Positions 7,655 through 16,354 are shown, numbered from the stretch's first letter. The stretch is DNA of 34,565 nucleotides from Acidobacteria bacterium UBA2161 (GCA_002328835.1 DCWN01000040.1:52555-87119); one strand, 5' to 3'. The notes: generated by a model from the letters alone, not told the origin. Numbers and translations: made by a program.

Positions 7655-8726
7655 AGCCCTCCGTGCACTCGTCCGGCCCAACCATTCGCACATCCACGTC
7701 GTCGAGCGCCTCGCGCACCGACGCGCCGGTCGTGAACCAGGGCACGCCCCCGGCGCCGAACGCCGCCGGCGACACGTACAGGCGCACCCGATCAACGACC
7801 CGAGCCTCCCAGGCCGCCGCGTGCAGCCTGGGCCCGCCCTCGAGCAGCAGCGACGTTACCCCCTCCGCGCCAAGCACTCGCAGCGCCGACGGCAGGTCGT
7901 GCCGTGGCGCCTGCAGCAGCCGCGCGCCCGCGTGCTCCAGCGCCGCCGCCCGCTCCGGCACCGCCGCCACGTCCGCCTCGCTCGTCACGATGACAATCGG
8001 GCCGGCGTCGCGCGTCCCGAAGACGGCCGAGGCCGGCGGCGTCCGCAGCCTGGAATCGAAGATGACGCGTGTCAGCGGCCGCACGCGATGCACCTCGCGC
8101 GCCGTGAGGACCGGATCGTCGACCAGCGCCGTGTCCGAGCCGACGGCAATCGCATCGAACTCCGCCCGGAGCGCATGGGCGTCGCGAACGGCGGCCGGCG
8201 CCGTGATGGCGCTACGGACGCCAGACCGGCGCGCGACGTAGCCGTCACGACTCAGCGCCACCTTCAGCATCACGAGCGGCCGGCCGTACCGCACCCGCAC
8301 GAAGAACGGCAGGTTCAGGCGGGCGGCCTGCGCCTCACGGACGCCGACCGTCACGTCGACCCCGTGCTCGCGGAGGAACTGGACGCCACCGCCCCGCACC
8401 CGTGGGTTCGGATCTTCCACGCCGACGACGACCCGCGCGACGCCGGCCTCGAGAATGCTGTCGACACACGGGCCGGTGCGTCCCGTATGGCAGCAGGGCT
8501 CGAGGGTGCTGAACAGCGTCGCCCCGCGCGCCGCGCCGCCGGCCGCGCGCAGGGCATGAATCTCGGCGTGCGGTTCGCCCGCGCGCTCGTGATAACCGCT
8601 GCCGACCACGACGCCATCCGGTGAGACCACGACCGCGCCGACGAGCGGATTCGGACTCGTCAGCCCGCGGCCTCGAGCGGCAAGACTCAGGGCGCGATCC
8701 ATGTATTCGGCGTCGCCCAGCGGCAC
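7635..8726 (-). CDS. ribD: Riboflavin biosynthesis deaminase/reductase RibD
   Basis: A 363-residue bifunctional enzyme for the second and third steps of riboflavin synthesis. The N-terminal deaminase has SPNPLVGAVVV, the zinc motif PHAEIHAL and TLEPCCHTGRTGPC. The C-terminal reductase begins at about residue 150 (PLVMLKVALSRDGYVA) and includes TSLLLEGGPRLHAAAW. I chose GTG 8726: an AGGAGG sequence lies 10 nt upstream, and the resulting start (PLGDAEYMDRALSLA) aligns with the usual xxDxxYMxRAL beginning of RibD. ATG 8702 would cut off that conserved part. It starts 2 nt after the ftsY stop. Confidence 0.96.
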   Translation of the reverse strand: MPLGDAEYMDRALSLAARGRGLTSPNPLVGAVVVSPDGVVVGSGYHERAGEPHAEIHALRAAGGAARGATLFSTLEPCCHTGRTGPCVDSILEAGVARVVVGVEDPNPRVRGGGVQFLREHGVDVTVGVREAQAARLNLPFFVRVRYGRPLVMLKVALSRDGYVARRSGVRSAITAPAAVRDAHALRAEFDAIAVGSDTALVDDPVLTAREVHRVRPLTRVIFDSRLRTPPASAVFGTRDAGPIVIVTSEADVAAVPERAAALEHAGARLLQAPRHDLPSALRVLGAEGVTSLLLEGGPRLHAAAWEARVVDRVRLYVSPAAFGAGGVPWFTTGASVREALDDVDVRMVGPDECTEGYVHRTD

Positions 8727-8728
8727 CG

Positions 8729-9643
8729 CTACCAGCCCTCCTCGAACAGCGCGTCGACGTACTCGCCCGGCGCAAACGGCAGCAAGTCGTCGATCTCCTC
8801 GCCGACGCCGACGTAGCGAATCGGCAGGCCGAGCTCGGTGGCCACCGCAACCGCCACGCCCCCTTTGGCCGTCCCGTCGAGCTTGGACAGCACGATGCCG
8901 TTGACGCCGGCGGTCTCGACGAACTCGGCGGCCTGGGCCACACCGTTCTGACCGACGGTCGCATCCAGGACCAGGAGCACCTCGTGCGGAGCGCCCTCGA
9001 CTTCCTTGGCGGCCACGCGTCGGATCTTCTCGAGCTCGGCCATCAGGTTCCGCCGCGTATGCAGCCGACCGGCGGTGTCGACGAGCACGACGCCGCGGTC
9101 GCGCGCGCGCGCGGCCGCGATCGCATCGTGCACGATCGCCGCGGGATCCGCGCCCGACGCGGCCTTGACCAGCCCGACTTCGGCACGACTCGCCCAGATG
9201 TCGAGCTGATCGACCGCCGCGGCCCGAAACGTGTCGGCGGCGCAGATGAGCGGACGCCCACCGGTGCTCTTCAGCCGCTTCGCGAGCTTGCCGACCGTCG
9301 TCGTCTTGCCGGTACCGTTCACGCCGACCACCAGCACGACCCTGAGCGGTACGCCGTTGGGCGGCGCCGCGTCGGCCGCCGTCAACACGGCGAGGATCTC
9401 GGCCTTGACGAGATCGCGGAGCCGCCCCTCCCCCAACCGGCCCGACACGGCGTCCACGATTCGCGCGGTCGCGGTCAGGCCGACGTCGGACGAGATGAGG
9501 ATTTCCTCGAGGGCTTCCAGCGTCGGATCGACGGCGCCGCGATCCGTCGGCGGTCCACCCCGAGCCGACACCTCGTCGACCCGCCCCACGAGATGCTCGG
9601 CCGTTCGCCGCAGACCCGCGCGGAACCGAGCGGACAGATTCAT
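8729..9643 (-). CDS. ftsY: Signal recognition particle receptor FtsY
   Basis: The 304-residue SRP receptor GTPase docks Ffh–ribosome complexes at the inner membrane. After a short N domain the NG core is complete: GVNGTGKTTTVGKLAKRL (about 108–125), DTFRAAAVDQL, DTAGRLHTRRNLM and LSKLDGTAKGG, with the C-terminal VGVGEEIDDLLPFAP. The long acidic A domain of enterobacterial FtsY is absent, as in many short FtsY proteins, so membrane binding probably relies on the basic N-terminal helix (SARFRAGLRRT). ATG 9643 overlaps the gpsA stop by 4 nt. Confidence 0.98.
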   Translation of the reverse strand: MNLSARFRAGLRRTAEHLVGRVDEVSARGGPPTDRGAVDPTLEALEEILISSDVGLTATARIVDAVSGRLGEGRLRDLVKAEILAVLTAADAAPPNGVPLRVVLVVGVNGTGKTTTVGKLAKRLKSTGGRPLICAADTFRAAAVDQLDIWASRAEVGLVKAASGADPAAIVHDAIAAARARDRGVVLVDTAGRLHTRRNLMAELEKIRRVAAKEVEGAPHEVLLVLDATVGQNGVAQAAEFVETAGVNGIVLSKLDGTAKGGVAVAVATELGLPIRYVGVGEEIDDLLPFAPGEYVDALFEEGW

Positions 9644-10647
9644 CGCGAGTCGGCCTCGACACGCTGGCGCCTGAGCATCAGCCGCTCGACCGCCTCGAGT
9701 GGCGCAACCCGGCCCGCCATCACTTCAGCCATCTGCCCGGCGATCGGCAGCTCGACCCCGTACTCGGCCCCCAGCGCCAGCGCGGCCCCCGTCGTCCGCA
9801 CACCCTCGGCGACCATCGTCATGCCACCGAGAACGTCGGCGAGCGAGCGACCCTTGCCCAGCTCGATCCCGACCTGCCGGTTGCGGCTCAGCGCACCGGT
9901 GCAGGTCAGGACGAGGTCGCCGAGACCGCTGAGGCCGGCGAGGGTCTCCGGCCGCCCGCCGACGGCACAGGCGACCCGCGTCATCTCCGCCAGACCGCGG
10001 GTGACCAGTCCGGCCAGCGCGTTGTGTCCGAGGCCGAGCGACTCGACGACGCCGGCCGCGATCGCGATGACGTTCTTCAGTGCACCGCCCAGCTCCACGC
10101 CGATGACGTCGTCGCTGGCATAGAGGCGGAAATACTTCGACCGAAACTCCTCCTGCACCAACGCGCACACCGCCGGGTCAGCGGCGGCCACGAGGACGGC
10201 GGTCGGCAGCTGGCGCGCCAGCTCGACCGCAAAGCTGGGCCCGGACAGCACGGCGACGGGGCGGGCCTCGCCAACCTCCTCGGTGATCACCTGTGACATG
10301 CGCCGGCGCGTATCGGGTTCGAGCCCCTTGGCCGCGCTGACGATCGGCACGCCGGCGGGCAGCGCCGGGCTCGCCTCGCGGAGCACGGCGCGGAGGCCGT
10401 GCGAGGGCACCGCGGCCACGACGCAGGTGGAGGCGTCCAGCGCCTCGGCGAGCGAGGCCGTCGGGACCACCGACGCCGGCAGGTCGACGCCGGGCAGGTA
10501 CCGGTCGTTCATCCGGCGCGCGACCAGCGTCGCCACCAGGTCGGGGTCTCGCGCCCACACGCGCACGTCGTGCCCGACGCGACCGAGATGAACCGCCAGC
10601 GCGGTTCCCCAGCTGCCCGCTCCGAACACCGTCACCCGATGCGCCAT
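9640..10647 (-). CDS. gpsA: Glycerol-3-phosphate dehydrogenase [NAD(P)+]
   Basis: A 335-residue enzyme reducing dihydroxyacetone phosphate to sn-glycerol-3-phosphate, the phospholipid backbone. The Rossmann start VTVFGAGSWGTALAVHLG is at residues 5–22. Family blocks follow: SAKGLEPDTRRRMSQV, VLSGPSFAVELARQLPT, the catalytic-lysine segment GGALKNVIAIAAG and GLGDLVLTCTG. ATG 10647 is preceded by GGGAGGG; longer in-frame starts extend into plsY and are rejected. It lies 26 nt after plsY, whose enzyme acylates its product. The stop overlaps ftsY by 4 nt. Confidence 0.98.
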   Translation of the reverse strand: MAHRVTVFGAGSWGTALAVHLGRVGHDVRVWARDPDLVATLVARRMNDRYLPGVDLPASVVPTASLAEALDASTCVVAAVPSHGLRAVLREASPALPAGVPIVSAAKGLEPDTRRRMSQVITEEVGEARPVAVLSGPSFAVELARQLPTAVLVAAADPAVCALVQEEFRSKYFRLYASDDVIGVELGGALKNVIAIAAGVVESLGLGHNALAGLVTRGLAEMTRVACAVGGRPETLAGLSGLGDLVLTCTGALSRNRQVGIELGKGRSLADVLGGMTMVAEGVRTTGAALALGAEYGVELPIAGQMAEVMAGRVAPLEAVERLMLRRQRVEADSR

Positions 10648-10673
10648 CGTTCGCGACCCTCCCTGGCCGCCCG

Positions 10674-11264
10674 CTACCCCTGCCCGAACCGCCGCTCGGT
10701 GCCCGCGCTCAACCGTGCGATGTTGCCCCGATGGCGGTAAAGAATGAGCGCTGCCGTCAAGGCGGCACCGATCAGAATCGACGACGGGGCCCCCATCACG
10801 TAGAGCCACGGGACCAGCGACGCCGTCGCGACGATCGAGCCGGCGGACACGTATCGGGTCCGCCAGACCACCGCCACGAACGTTGCGGCCGCCACCGCCG
10901 TGGCCGCCGGCGACAACACGCCGAACACCCCGCCGGCCGTCGCCACGCCCTTCCCCCCGTGAAACCTCAACCAGACGGGATGGACATGGCCCACGATCGC
11001 CGCCACGCCCGCCGCCGCCCGCATCGGGTCGTCCACGCCGAACCTCCCGGCCAGGAACACGACCGCGCAGCCCTTCGCGACGTCCAGCGTCAGCACCGCC
11101 AGACCGACCGAGGCGCGCGTCGACCGAAAGGCGTTGGCCGCCCCGACATTCCGGCTGCCGACCTCACGTATGTCGACCCCCGCCATGCCCCTGGGCACGA
11201 GGAAGCCGAACGGCACCGAGCCGACGAAATAGCCGATCACGACCCACCACCACTCCATCATCAT
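10674..11264 (-). CDS. plsY: Acyl-phosphate:glycerol-3-phosphate acyltransferase
   Basis: A 196-residue inner-membrane enzyme that transfers an acyl group from acyl-phosphate to glycerol-3-phosphate, the first acylation of phospholipid synthesis. It shows several membrane helices (WWWVVIGYFVGSVPFGFLV; VGLAVLTLDVAKGCAVVFLA; AATAVAAATFVAVVW; ILIGAALTAALILY). The conserved cytoplasmic motifs are GSRNVGAANAFR, PVWLRFHGGKGVAT and the late RHRGNIARL. The ATG overlaps the thpR stop by 4 nt. Pairing with gpsA puts the acceptor-making and acceptor-using enzymes in one operon. Confidence 0.97.
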   Translation of the reverse strand: MMMEWWWVVIGYFVGSVPFGFLVPRGMAGVDIREVGSRNVGAANAFRSTRASVGLAVLTLDVAKGCAVVFLAGRFGVDDPMRAAAGVAAIVGHVHPVWLRFHGGKGVATAGGVFGVLSPAATAVAAATFVAVVWRTRYVSAGSIVATASLVPWLYVMGAPSSILIGAALTAALILYRHRGNIARLSAGTERRFGQG

Positions 11265-11875
11265 GCCGATGCCAGGCCGGCACCCAGCGGCGCGACAGCC
11301 CGAGCAACGTAGGTCGGCGACCCGTCCGTCGGGCAGCTCTCATAGAGCGTCACGTCGGTCACCCGCCATCGCTCCGGATCGACGCTGACGGCCGCCGCTG
11401 CATCACGGATGTCGCGCCCCCGGCGCGGGGCGCGGCGGACCCGGCCGAGGGTGACGTGCGGCGTAAAGTGCGTCGCATCGTCGCTCACGGTGGCCCCGGC
11501 CGCCGCCAGTCGCGCATCCAGTTCCGATGTCACACACGCGAACGCACCGTCGCGATCTCTGACGCCGACCCAGACCACTCGCGGCGCCCCGGACACGGGA
11601 AACACACCCGCCGGTGCCAGCGCCAGTTCGAACGGCGCCAGCGCCCACGGTTCGGCCAGCGAGGCCTGCAGCCGTTCCATCGTCTCCCGCCTGACCCCAC
11701 CGAGGAATCGAACCGTCAGATGAAGATTCCGAGGTCGCACCCACGACACCCGAATTCCGTCGATCCCGGCGAGGCGTTCGGCGATCTGCGCCGCCGCCCC
11801 GGTCACCGCCCCCCGCGCCGCCTGGTCGAGGTCGATGGCCACGAAGAGGCGCGCCCTCGCCCGGTTGTCACCCAC
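11261..11875 (-). CDS. thpR: RNA 2',3'-cyclic phosphodiesterase (2H family, ThpR/LigT)
   Basis: A 204-residue 2H-superfamily enzyme that opens 2',3'-cyclic phosphates on RNA ends. Both HxTx catalytic motifs are present: H52-L-T-V in RNLHLTVRFLGG and H140-V-T-L in FTPHVTLGRV. The N-terminus RARLFVAIDLD is typical. I chose GTG 11875, which overlaps the cinA stop by 8 nt and gives the usual family start; the longer open frame up to 11959 lies inside cinA. Adjacency of cinA and a LigT-type gene is common in bacteria. Confidence 0.94.
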   Translation of the reverse strand: MGDNRARARLFVAIDLDQAARGAVTGAAAQIAERLAGIDGIRVSWVRPRNLHLTVRFLGGVRRETMERLQASLAEPWALAPFELALAPAGVFPVSGAPRVVWVGVRDRDGAFACVTSELDARLAAAGATVSDDATHFTPHVTLGRVRRAPRRGRDIRDAAAAVSVDPERWRVTDVTLYESCPTDGSPTYVARAVAPLGAGLASA

Positions 11876-13139
11876 GATCGTCCAGCATTCGGCGCAGCAT
11901 GTCGAGCGCCGCTTGAGATGCCTGCCGTTTGACGAAGGTTCGTTCCCCGCGGAACGCAAAGGTCCGGGCCCGCTCGCCCGCCTGGCCCGTCACGGCGATG
12001 CACACCGTGCCGACTGGCTTGGCCTCGGTGCCACCGCTCGGCCCGGCGATGCCGGTCACGCCGAGGCCCACCTGTGCCGTCGCCCGGGCCGCCACGCCCG
12101 ACGCCATGGCCAGGGCGACAGGTTCGCTGACCGCGCCGTGGGTCTCGAGCAGCGCGGGGGCGACGCCGAGCTGATCGGTCTTGGCGGTGTTGGCGTACGC
12201 CACGACCGCCAGATCCAGAAACGCCGAACTTCCGGGCACGTCGGTCAGCCGCGAGGCCACGAGGCCGCCCGTGCACGACTCGGCCACCGCCAGTCGCCAC
12301 TCGCGCTGGCGCAACCGCTCGCCGACAACCTGCTCGAGGGACTCGCCGGCGGTCGAGTAGACGTCGCGGCCCAGCGCCGCCTCGACGTCCGCCACAGCCA
12401 GGTCGAGCGCGGCCTCGGCCTCGGGCGGTTCGGGCGCCCGGGTCGACAGGTGCAGTTCGATCTGGCCAGGCCCCGCGAGAATGGTTGCGGCCACGACCGG
12501 TGTGCGCTCACGCCAGCGCGCGTAGACCGGCTGGACGCGTTCCTCGACGTACGATTCGGCGCGCCCGCCGACCACGACAATCCGCCGCGCGAGCCGGTGG
12601 CCGGCGACGCGCGCAGCCAGTCGCGCCCGAACGAGCCCGTCGACCATCGGCTCGAGTTCGCGCGGCGGACCCGGCAGGGCCACGACCACCCGGTCCTGCC
12701 ACGCCAGCCACAGTCCGGGCGCCGTCCCACGGGGATTCGCGAGGATCTCGGCGCCGCGCGGCACGAGCGCCTGTCGCCGATTGATCTCTGGCATCGCCAG
12801 CCGCCGCGCCGCGAACCGCTCCCGGATCGACTCGACGATCTCGCGCCGCTCGACGAGCGGTGCGCCCACAGCCGCCGCGAGCGCGTCGCGCGTGAGATCG
12901 TCGTCGGTCGGGCCCAAACCGCCGATCAGCACGACGAGGTCCGCGTCGGCCAGGCCGCGGTCGAGTTCCTGCGCCAACCGGTCACGATCGTCGCCGACCA
13001 CGACCTTGCGGTGCACCTCGATCGCCAACTCGTTCAGGCGGCCCGTCAGAAACAGCGAGTTCGTGTCGACGCGGTGCGGTGTCAGCAGCTCGCTCCCGAC
13101 CGCGATGATCACCGCCGTGTCGATACGTGCTGCGCTCAT
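11868..13139 (-). CDS. cinA: CinA family protein (NMN deamidase / competence-damage-like)
   Basis: A 423-residue two-domain protein. Residues 8–about 170 are the molybdopterin-binding-like (COG1058) domain with AVGSELLTPHRVDTNS and GGLGPTDDD (73–81), linked in other CinA proteins to ADP-ribose or NAD-related pyrophosphatase activity. The C-terminal domain (about 275–420) is the PncC-type nicotinamide-mononucleotide amidohydrolase with VAESCTGGLVASRLT and VTGIAGPSGGTEAKPVGTV. The likely role is NAD-cycle nucleotide salvage or repair. ATG 13139 overlaps the pgpA stop by 4 nt and precedes the conserved start; the upstream in-frame start at 13163 lies inside pgpA. Confidence 0.96.
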   Translation of the reverse strand: MSAARIDTAVIIAVGSELLTPHRVDTNSLFLTGRLNELAIEVHRKVVVGDDRDRLAQELDRGLADADLVVLIGGLGPTDDDLTRDALAAAVGAPLVERREIVESIRERFAARRLAMPEINRRQALVPRGAEILANPRGTAPGLWLAWQDRVVVALPGPPRELEPMVDGLVRARLAARVAGHRLARRIVVVGGRAESYVEERVQPVYARWRERTPVVAATILAGPGQIELHLSTRAPEPPEAEAALDLAVADVEAALGRDVYSTAGESLEQVVGERLRQREWRLAVAESCTGGLVASRLTDVPGSSAFLDLAVVAYANTAKTDQLGVAPALLETHGAVSEPVALAMASGVAARATAQVGLGVTGIAGPSGGTEAKPVGTVCIAVTGQAGERARTFAFRGERTFVKRQASQAALDMLRRMLDDRG

Positions 13140-13600
13140 CCGCCCCACGTTGCGAGGAGCCACAGGCCGCCCCGCAACACCAGGTGCGCGTACAGCCCCG
13201 CGACCACGTCATCGGCCATGACGCCCCACCCACCCGGCAGCCGTTCGCACGCTGCGGCCGGGTAGGGCTTGATGATGTCGAAGAGGCGGAACAGCAGGAA
13301 GCCAGCCAAGGCGCCGCCCACGCCGATCGGCAGCAGCGCCACCGTCACCAGCATCCCGACGACCTCGTCGATCACGATGATGCCGGGATCGGTCCGGCTG
13401 ATGTGCCGCTCGGTGACCGACGCGGCCCAGACCCCGACGCCCGCCAGGGCGACGAGCGCGGCGATCTCGGCCACCGGTGGACCAAGCGCTCGGATGGCGA
13501 CCCACACGACGAGTCCGAGGGCGGAGCCCGCGGTGCCCGGCGCCACCGGGGTGTAGCCGCAGTAGCATCCGGTCGCGACGACAAGGGCCAGGCGGGTCAC
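13136..13600 (-). CDS. pgpA: Phosphatidylglycerophosphatase A
   Basis: A 154-residue membrane phosphatase that dephosphorylates phosphatidylglycerophosphate to phosphatidylglycerol. The family start CGYTPVAPGTAGSALGLVVW (15–34) and the acidic catalytic region DPGIIVIDEVVGMLV are present, as is FLLFRLFDIIKPYPA. About four hydrophobic helices are visible. The start is uncertain: GTG 13600 gives MTRLALVVATG just before the conserved region, while GTG 13627 would add nine residues. Neither has a good Shine–Dalgarno, and a 77-nt spacer separates it from the RDD gene. It fits the lipid theme with plsY and gpsA. Confidence 0.92.
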   Translation of the reverse strand: MTRLALVVATGCYCGYTPVAPGTAGSALGLVVWVAIRALGPPVAEIAALVALAGVGVWAASVTERHISRTDPGIIVIDEVVGMLVTVALLPIGVGGALAGFLLFRLFDIIKPYPAAACERLPGGWGVMADDVVAGLYAHLVLRGGLWLLATWGG

Positions 13601-13677
13601 GATATGAGGTTCCGGCTCTCCGCGCACGGCTCGATGGAACGCCCACAGGGGCGGATCGAACCCGTTCGCTCGACCCT

Positions 13678-14511
13678 TCAGGATACCTTGACGACGCGAG
13701 TCTCGGCGAGGCGGTCGTGCAGCGCACGCCGCTGGCGGTCGGCAAACTGCAGAATGAATCCGAATCCCAGCGGCAGCACGGAGACCAGAAACGCCACCGC
13801 GCGCACCGTCGCCGTGCTCGGGCTCACCGGCTCGCCGTTCGCGTCGACGACCTTGAGCCGGCATACCATCTTGCCGATCGTCTGTCCCCCGGCCGCCGTA
13901 AACGCCACGAGATACCCGCCGTCGAGCAGCATGAGGAATCCGATCATCGGCGTCAGGGGAAGAATCGGCCATTCGGCCAGCGTCAACTCGCACAGGCGCA
14001 GCGTGAGCAGGACGACGCCAGCATTCACGGCGCCAAGCACCACCGCATCGATCGCGGCCGCAAGGATCCGTCGGTACCCTGGAGCGAGTCGTCGGCTGAG
14101 GGCGTCGGCGGAGGCGCCGCCATCCGCGGCGGACCCTTCGAGTTCCAGCGAGGGCGGCTGCCGGCGTGCACGCTTGACCGCCGTCCGGACACGCGCGACT
14201 TCGGGTGTGGCCCGCCGCACAGCCAACGGCGCCCTGGGCCGCGGCGGCTGCTCATCGCCGAACGCGCCGCGCGCGGCTTGATCGAGGAAGAGCGGCAGAT
14301 CGGGATCCGACACCGGCAACTCCGCCGGCGTCGACTTGGCGATCGCCTCCTGGAGGGCAAGATCGACCATCGGCCCTATCGGCTCGTCGCCGGTGCGGAT
14401 CGGCAGATCGGTCACCGACCCGCCGTTCTCCGTCAGCGCGAAGTCGTATCCGCAGTTCCGGCATCGTTCGGCCGCGTCGAACCCGATGTAGTCACACTTC
14501 GGACACTTCAT
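13678..14511 (-). CDS. Zinc-ribbon RDD-family membrane protein
   Basis: A 277-residue protein. Residues 3–20 form a CPKC...CRNC zinc ribbon (C3, C6, C17, C20). A charged, Pro-rich linker (about 30–140) follows. The C-terminal part is an RDD domain: APGYRRILAAAIDAVVLG, two or three membrane helices, then GGQTIGKMVCRLKVVDANGEPVS and a final GFGFILQFADRQRRALHDRLAETRVV. RDD proteins have been linked to transport or membrane adaptation, but the function of this soluble-ribbon/RDD architecture is unknown. It overlaps the TPR gene upstream by 4 nt, so the two are probably made together. Confidence 0.88.
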   Translation of the reverse strand: MKCPKCDYIGFDAAERCRNCGYDFALTENGGSVTDLPIRTGDEPIGPMVDLALQEAIAKSTPAELPVSDPDLPLFLDQAARGAFGDEQPPRPRAPLAVRRATPEVARVRTAVKRARRQPPSLELEGSAADGGASADALSRRLAPGYRRILAAAIDAVVLGAVNAGVVLLTLRLCELTLAEWPILPLTPMIGFLMLLDGGYLVAFTAAGGQTIGKMVCRLKVVDANGEPVSPSTATVRAVAFLVSVLPLGFGFILQFADRQRRALHDRLAETRVVKVS

Positions 14512-15338
14512 CGTCGCGACGGCGGGACGGCCGTCGATGATTCATCGACACCGGCAATCAACGCCCGCTGGATGACGCTCTGCAAGGCATCGGCCTCGAT
14601 CCGAACCGTGCTGCTCGGTTGCACGCGGGCGAGCATCCGGAGCGCCTCGTGAAAACGCCCGTCGCCGTACAAGGTCTGCGCCCGCTCCAGCGCGATCTCC
14701 GACGCCGACGGCTGAGGCAGCGGAAAGGCGTCGTCCACCACGACGGCGCCGGCGACCGGCGGGGCCGGCAACCCAAGGAACGCCTCGAGGCGATCCCACG
14801 ATGCGGCCGCCACCAGCGCGGCCAGCGCGAGGACGAGCACACCGCCGACGAACGCGAGCTTGCGGACCCGACGCGACCGTGGCGGGGTCTCGTGCCACGT
14901 GCGCCGCGCCGCGCGTGTCACGCGCCCGGTGGCGCGGTCGCGAGTCCGGTCCGGCGCCTGGTCGAGTCGGTCGAGCCGGCTGAGCAGCATCTCGACGTCG
15001 TCATGGGCGCCGCCGCGCTCGACGGCCGACTCCAGCAGCGTGCGGGCTTGTCCGACGTCACCCCGCCGGAACGCGTCCGCCCCGGAGTGCACGAGTTCCT
15101 CGGACTCGCGCTGTCGTTCCGCGAGCGCCCGCCTGGCACGCTCGATGTAGGCGCGCGCGCGTGTGTGCCCGCGATCGAAGAACAACGCGCGGGTCCAGAC
15201 GTAAATCGCTTCCTCGTATCGAGCGGAGAAATAGAAATCGAGACCGGCGAGCAGCAGATCTTCGATCTTCGCGTCCTGACGGACGCGGGGTCCGCTTCCG
15301 AAGGGTTCAGACGCGTGGTGCCGCCCTGAATCAGTCAT
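14508..15338 (-). CDS. Single-pass membrane protein with TPR-like repeats, function unknown
   Basis: A 276-residue protein. Residues about 25–100 contain TPR-like helices (DLLLAGLDFYFSARYEEAIY, then HTRARAYIERARRALAERQ and GDVGQARTLLESAVERGG). A basic stretch precedes one membrane helix at about residues 164–186 (LAFVGGVLVLALAALVAAAS). Outside it is a short domain with another repeat-like segment (ERAQTLYGDGRFHEALRMLA). This suggests a cytoplasmic TPR scaffold anchored in the inner membrane. It is the first gene after the promoter at 15361–15389, with a leader of only about 15 nt and no Shine–Dalgarno, and overlaps the RDD gene by 4 nt. Confidence 0.82.
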   Translation of the reverse strand: MTDSGRHHASEPFGSGPRVRQDAKIEDLLLAGLDFYFSARYEEAIYVWTRALFFDRGHTRARAYIERARRALAERQRESEELVHSGADAFRRGDVGQARTLLESAVERGGAHDDVEMLLSRLDRLDQAPDRTRDRATGRVTRAARRTWHETPPRSRRVRKLAFVGGVLVLALAALVAAASWDRLEAFLGLPAPPVAGAVVVDDAFPLPQPSASEIALERAQTLYGDGRFHEALRMLARVQPSSTVRIEADALQSVIQRALIAGVDESSTAVPPSRR

Positions 15339-15360
15339 GAGGACCGAGGTAGGTCAGACG

Positions 15361-15389
15361 ATTATCCGCCATCGGATCGCGCGGGTCAA
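15361..15389 (-). promoter_or_regulatory. Sigma-70 promoter of the TPR–RDD–pgpA...ribBA operon
   Basis: On the minus strand, TTGACC (15389–15384, five of six −35 matches) and GATAAT (15366–15361, five of six −10 matches) are separated by exactly 17 nt. Transcription would start near 15354, about 15 nt before the ATG at 15338. Eleven minus-strand genes follow without an obvious terminator down to ribBA. Confidence 0.75.
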
Positions 15390-15443
15390 CCGGATGGGCA
15401 CCCGTCGCGCTCACGGCGAGATCGGATGTGCTACAACTGCCGC

Positions 15444-16337
15444 GTGTCGTCGATCGAGTGCATCCCCAACGTCAGCGAGGGACGGCGACGCGACGTCGTC
15501 GCGACCTTCGCGGCGGCGATCCGCGCGGTGCCCAGGGTCCGCCTACTGGATCAGTCGGCCGACGCGGACCACCATCGGTCGGTCTTCACCATGGCGGGCG
15601 ACGCGACGGCACTGAAGGCCGCGGTGCTCGAACTGTTCGCCGCCGCGATTCCCGCGATCGACCTGCGTCGCCATCGTGGCGCACATCCGCGGATCGGCGC
15701 GGTCGATGTGGTGCCGTTCGTGCCGCTGGGCGACACTCCGCTCGCCACGTGTGCGGCTCTCGCGCGCGATGTTGGCCGGGTCGTGGCAGACCGCTTCGGC
15801 GTGCCGGTCTATCTGTACGAAGCCGCGGCCACCAATGCCGACCGGCGCCGACTCGAGGACGTGCGGCGCGGACAATTCGAGGGACTCGACCAGCGGATGG
15901 GCCAGCACGCGGGGCAACCCGACTTCGGCCCGGCGAGGCCCCATCCCACGGCCGGCGCCAGTGCGGTGGGCGCGCGAGGCCCGCTCATCGCGTGGAACGT
16001 CGACCTGGCGACCCCGGACCACGACGCGGCACGCGAGATCGCTCGACAGGTGCGCGAGAGCAGCGGCGGGCTGCCGTGTGTGAAAGCGCTCGGGGTGTGG
16101 CTGGCCGATAGACGCGTCGCTCAGGTCTCGATGAACCTGACCGACTACCGCACGACGTCGCTGGCCACGGTGATGGCTCGGATCCGCGCCGAGGCGGCGC
16201 GTCTGGGGGTGGGCATCGCCGGCAGCGAACTCATCGGCCTGATCCCCGAGGCCGCGCTGGAAGCCGTGGACATCGACGAGCTCGGCCTTCCACGATTCCC
16301 GGACGATCAGATTCTCGAACGCCGGCTCGAGAGCTAG
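15444..16337 (+). CDS. ftcD: Glutamate formimidoyltransferase
   Basis: A 297-residue stand-alone formiminotransferase, lacking the cyclodeaminase half of the animal enzyme. It moves the formimino group from N-formimino-L-glutamate to tetrahydrofolate in histidine breakdown. The start IECIPNVSEGRRRDVV and the block RGAHPRIGAVDVVPFVPLG are typical; H81 corresponds to the catalytic His82 of the porcine enzyme. YLYEAAATNADRRRLEDVRRG and DFGPARPHPTAGASAVGAR follow. I prefer GTG 15444 because the family begins here; ATG 15426 in the same frame is the alternative and has only a weak GGCGAG upstream. It is the only plus-strand gene in the first 22 kb and has no hut neighbours here. Confidence 0.95.
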   Translation: MSSIECIPNVSEGRRRDVVATFAAAIRAVPRVRLLDQSADADHHRSVFTMAGDATALKAAVLELFAAAIPAIDLRRHRGAHPRIGAVDVVPFVPLGDTPLATCAALARDVGRVVADRFGVPVYLYEAAATNADRRRLEDVRRGQFEGLDQRMGQHAGQPDFGPARPHPTAGASAVGARGPLIAWNVDLATPDHDAAREIARQVRESSGGLPCVKALGVWLADRRVAQVSMNLTDYRTTSLATVMARIRAEAARLGVGIAGSELIGLIPEAALEAVDIDELGLPRFPDDQILERRLES

Positions 16338-16354
16338 CTCCTCCGAGGCGTCGG

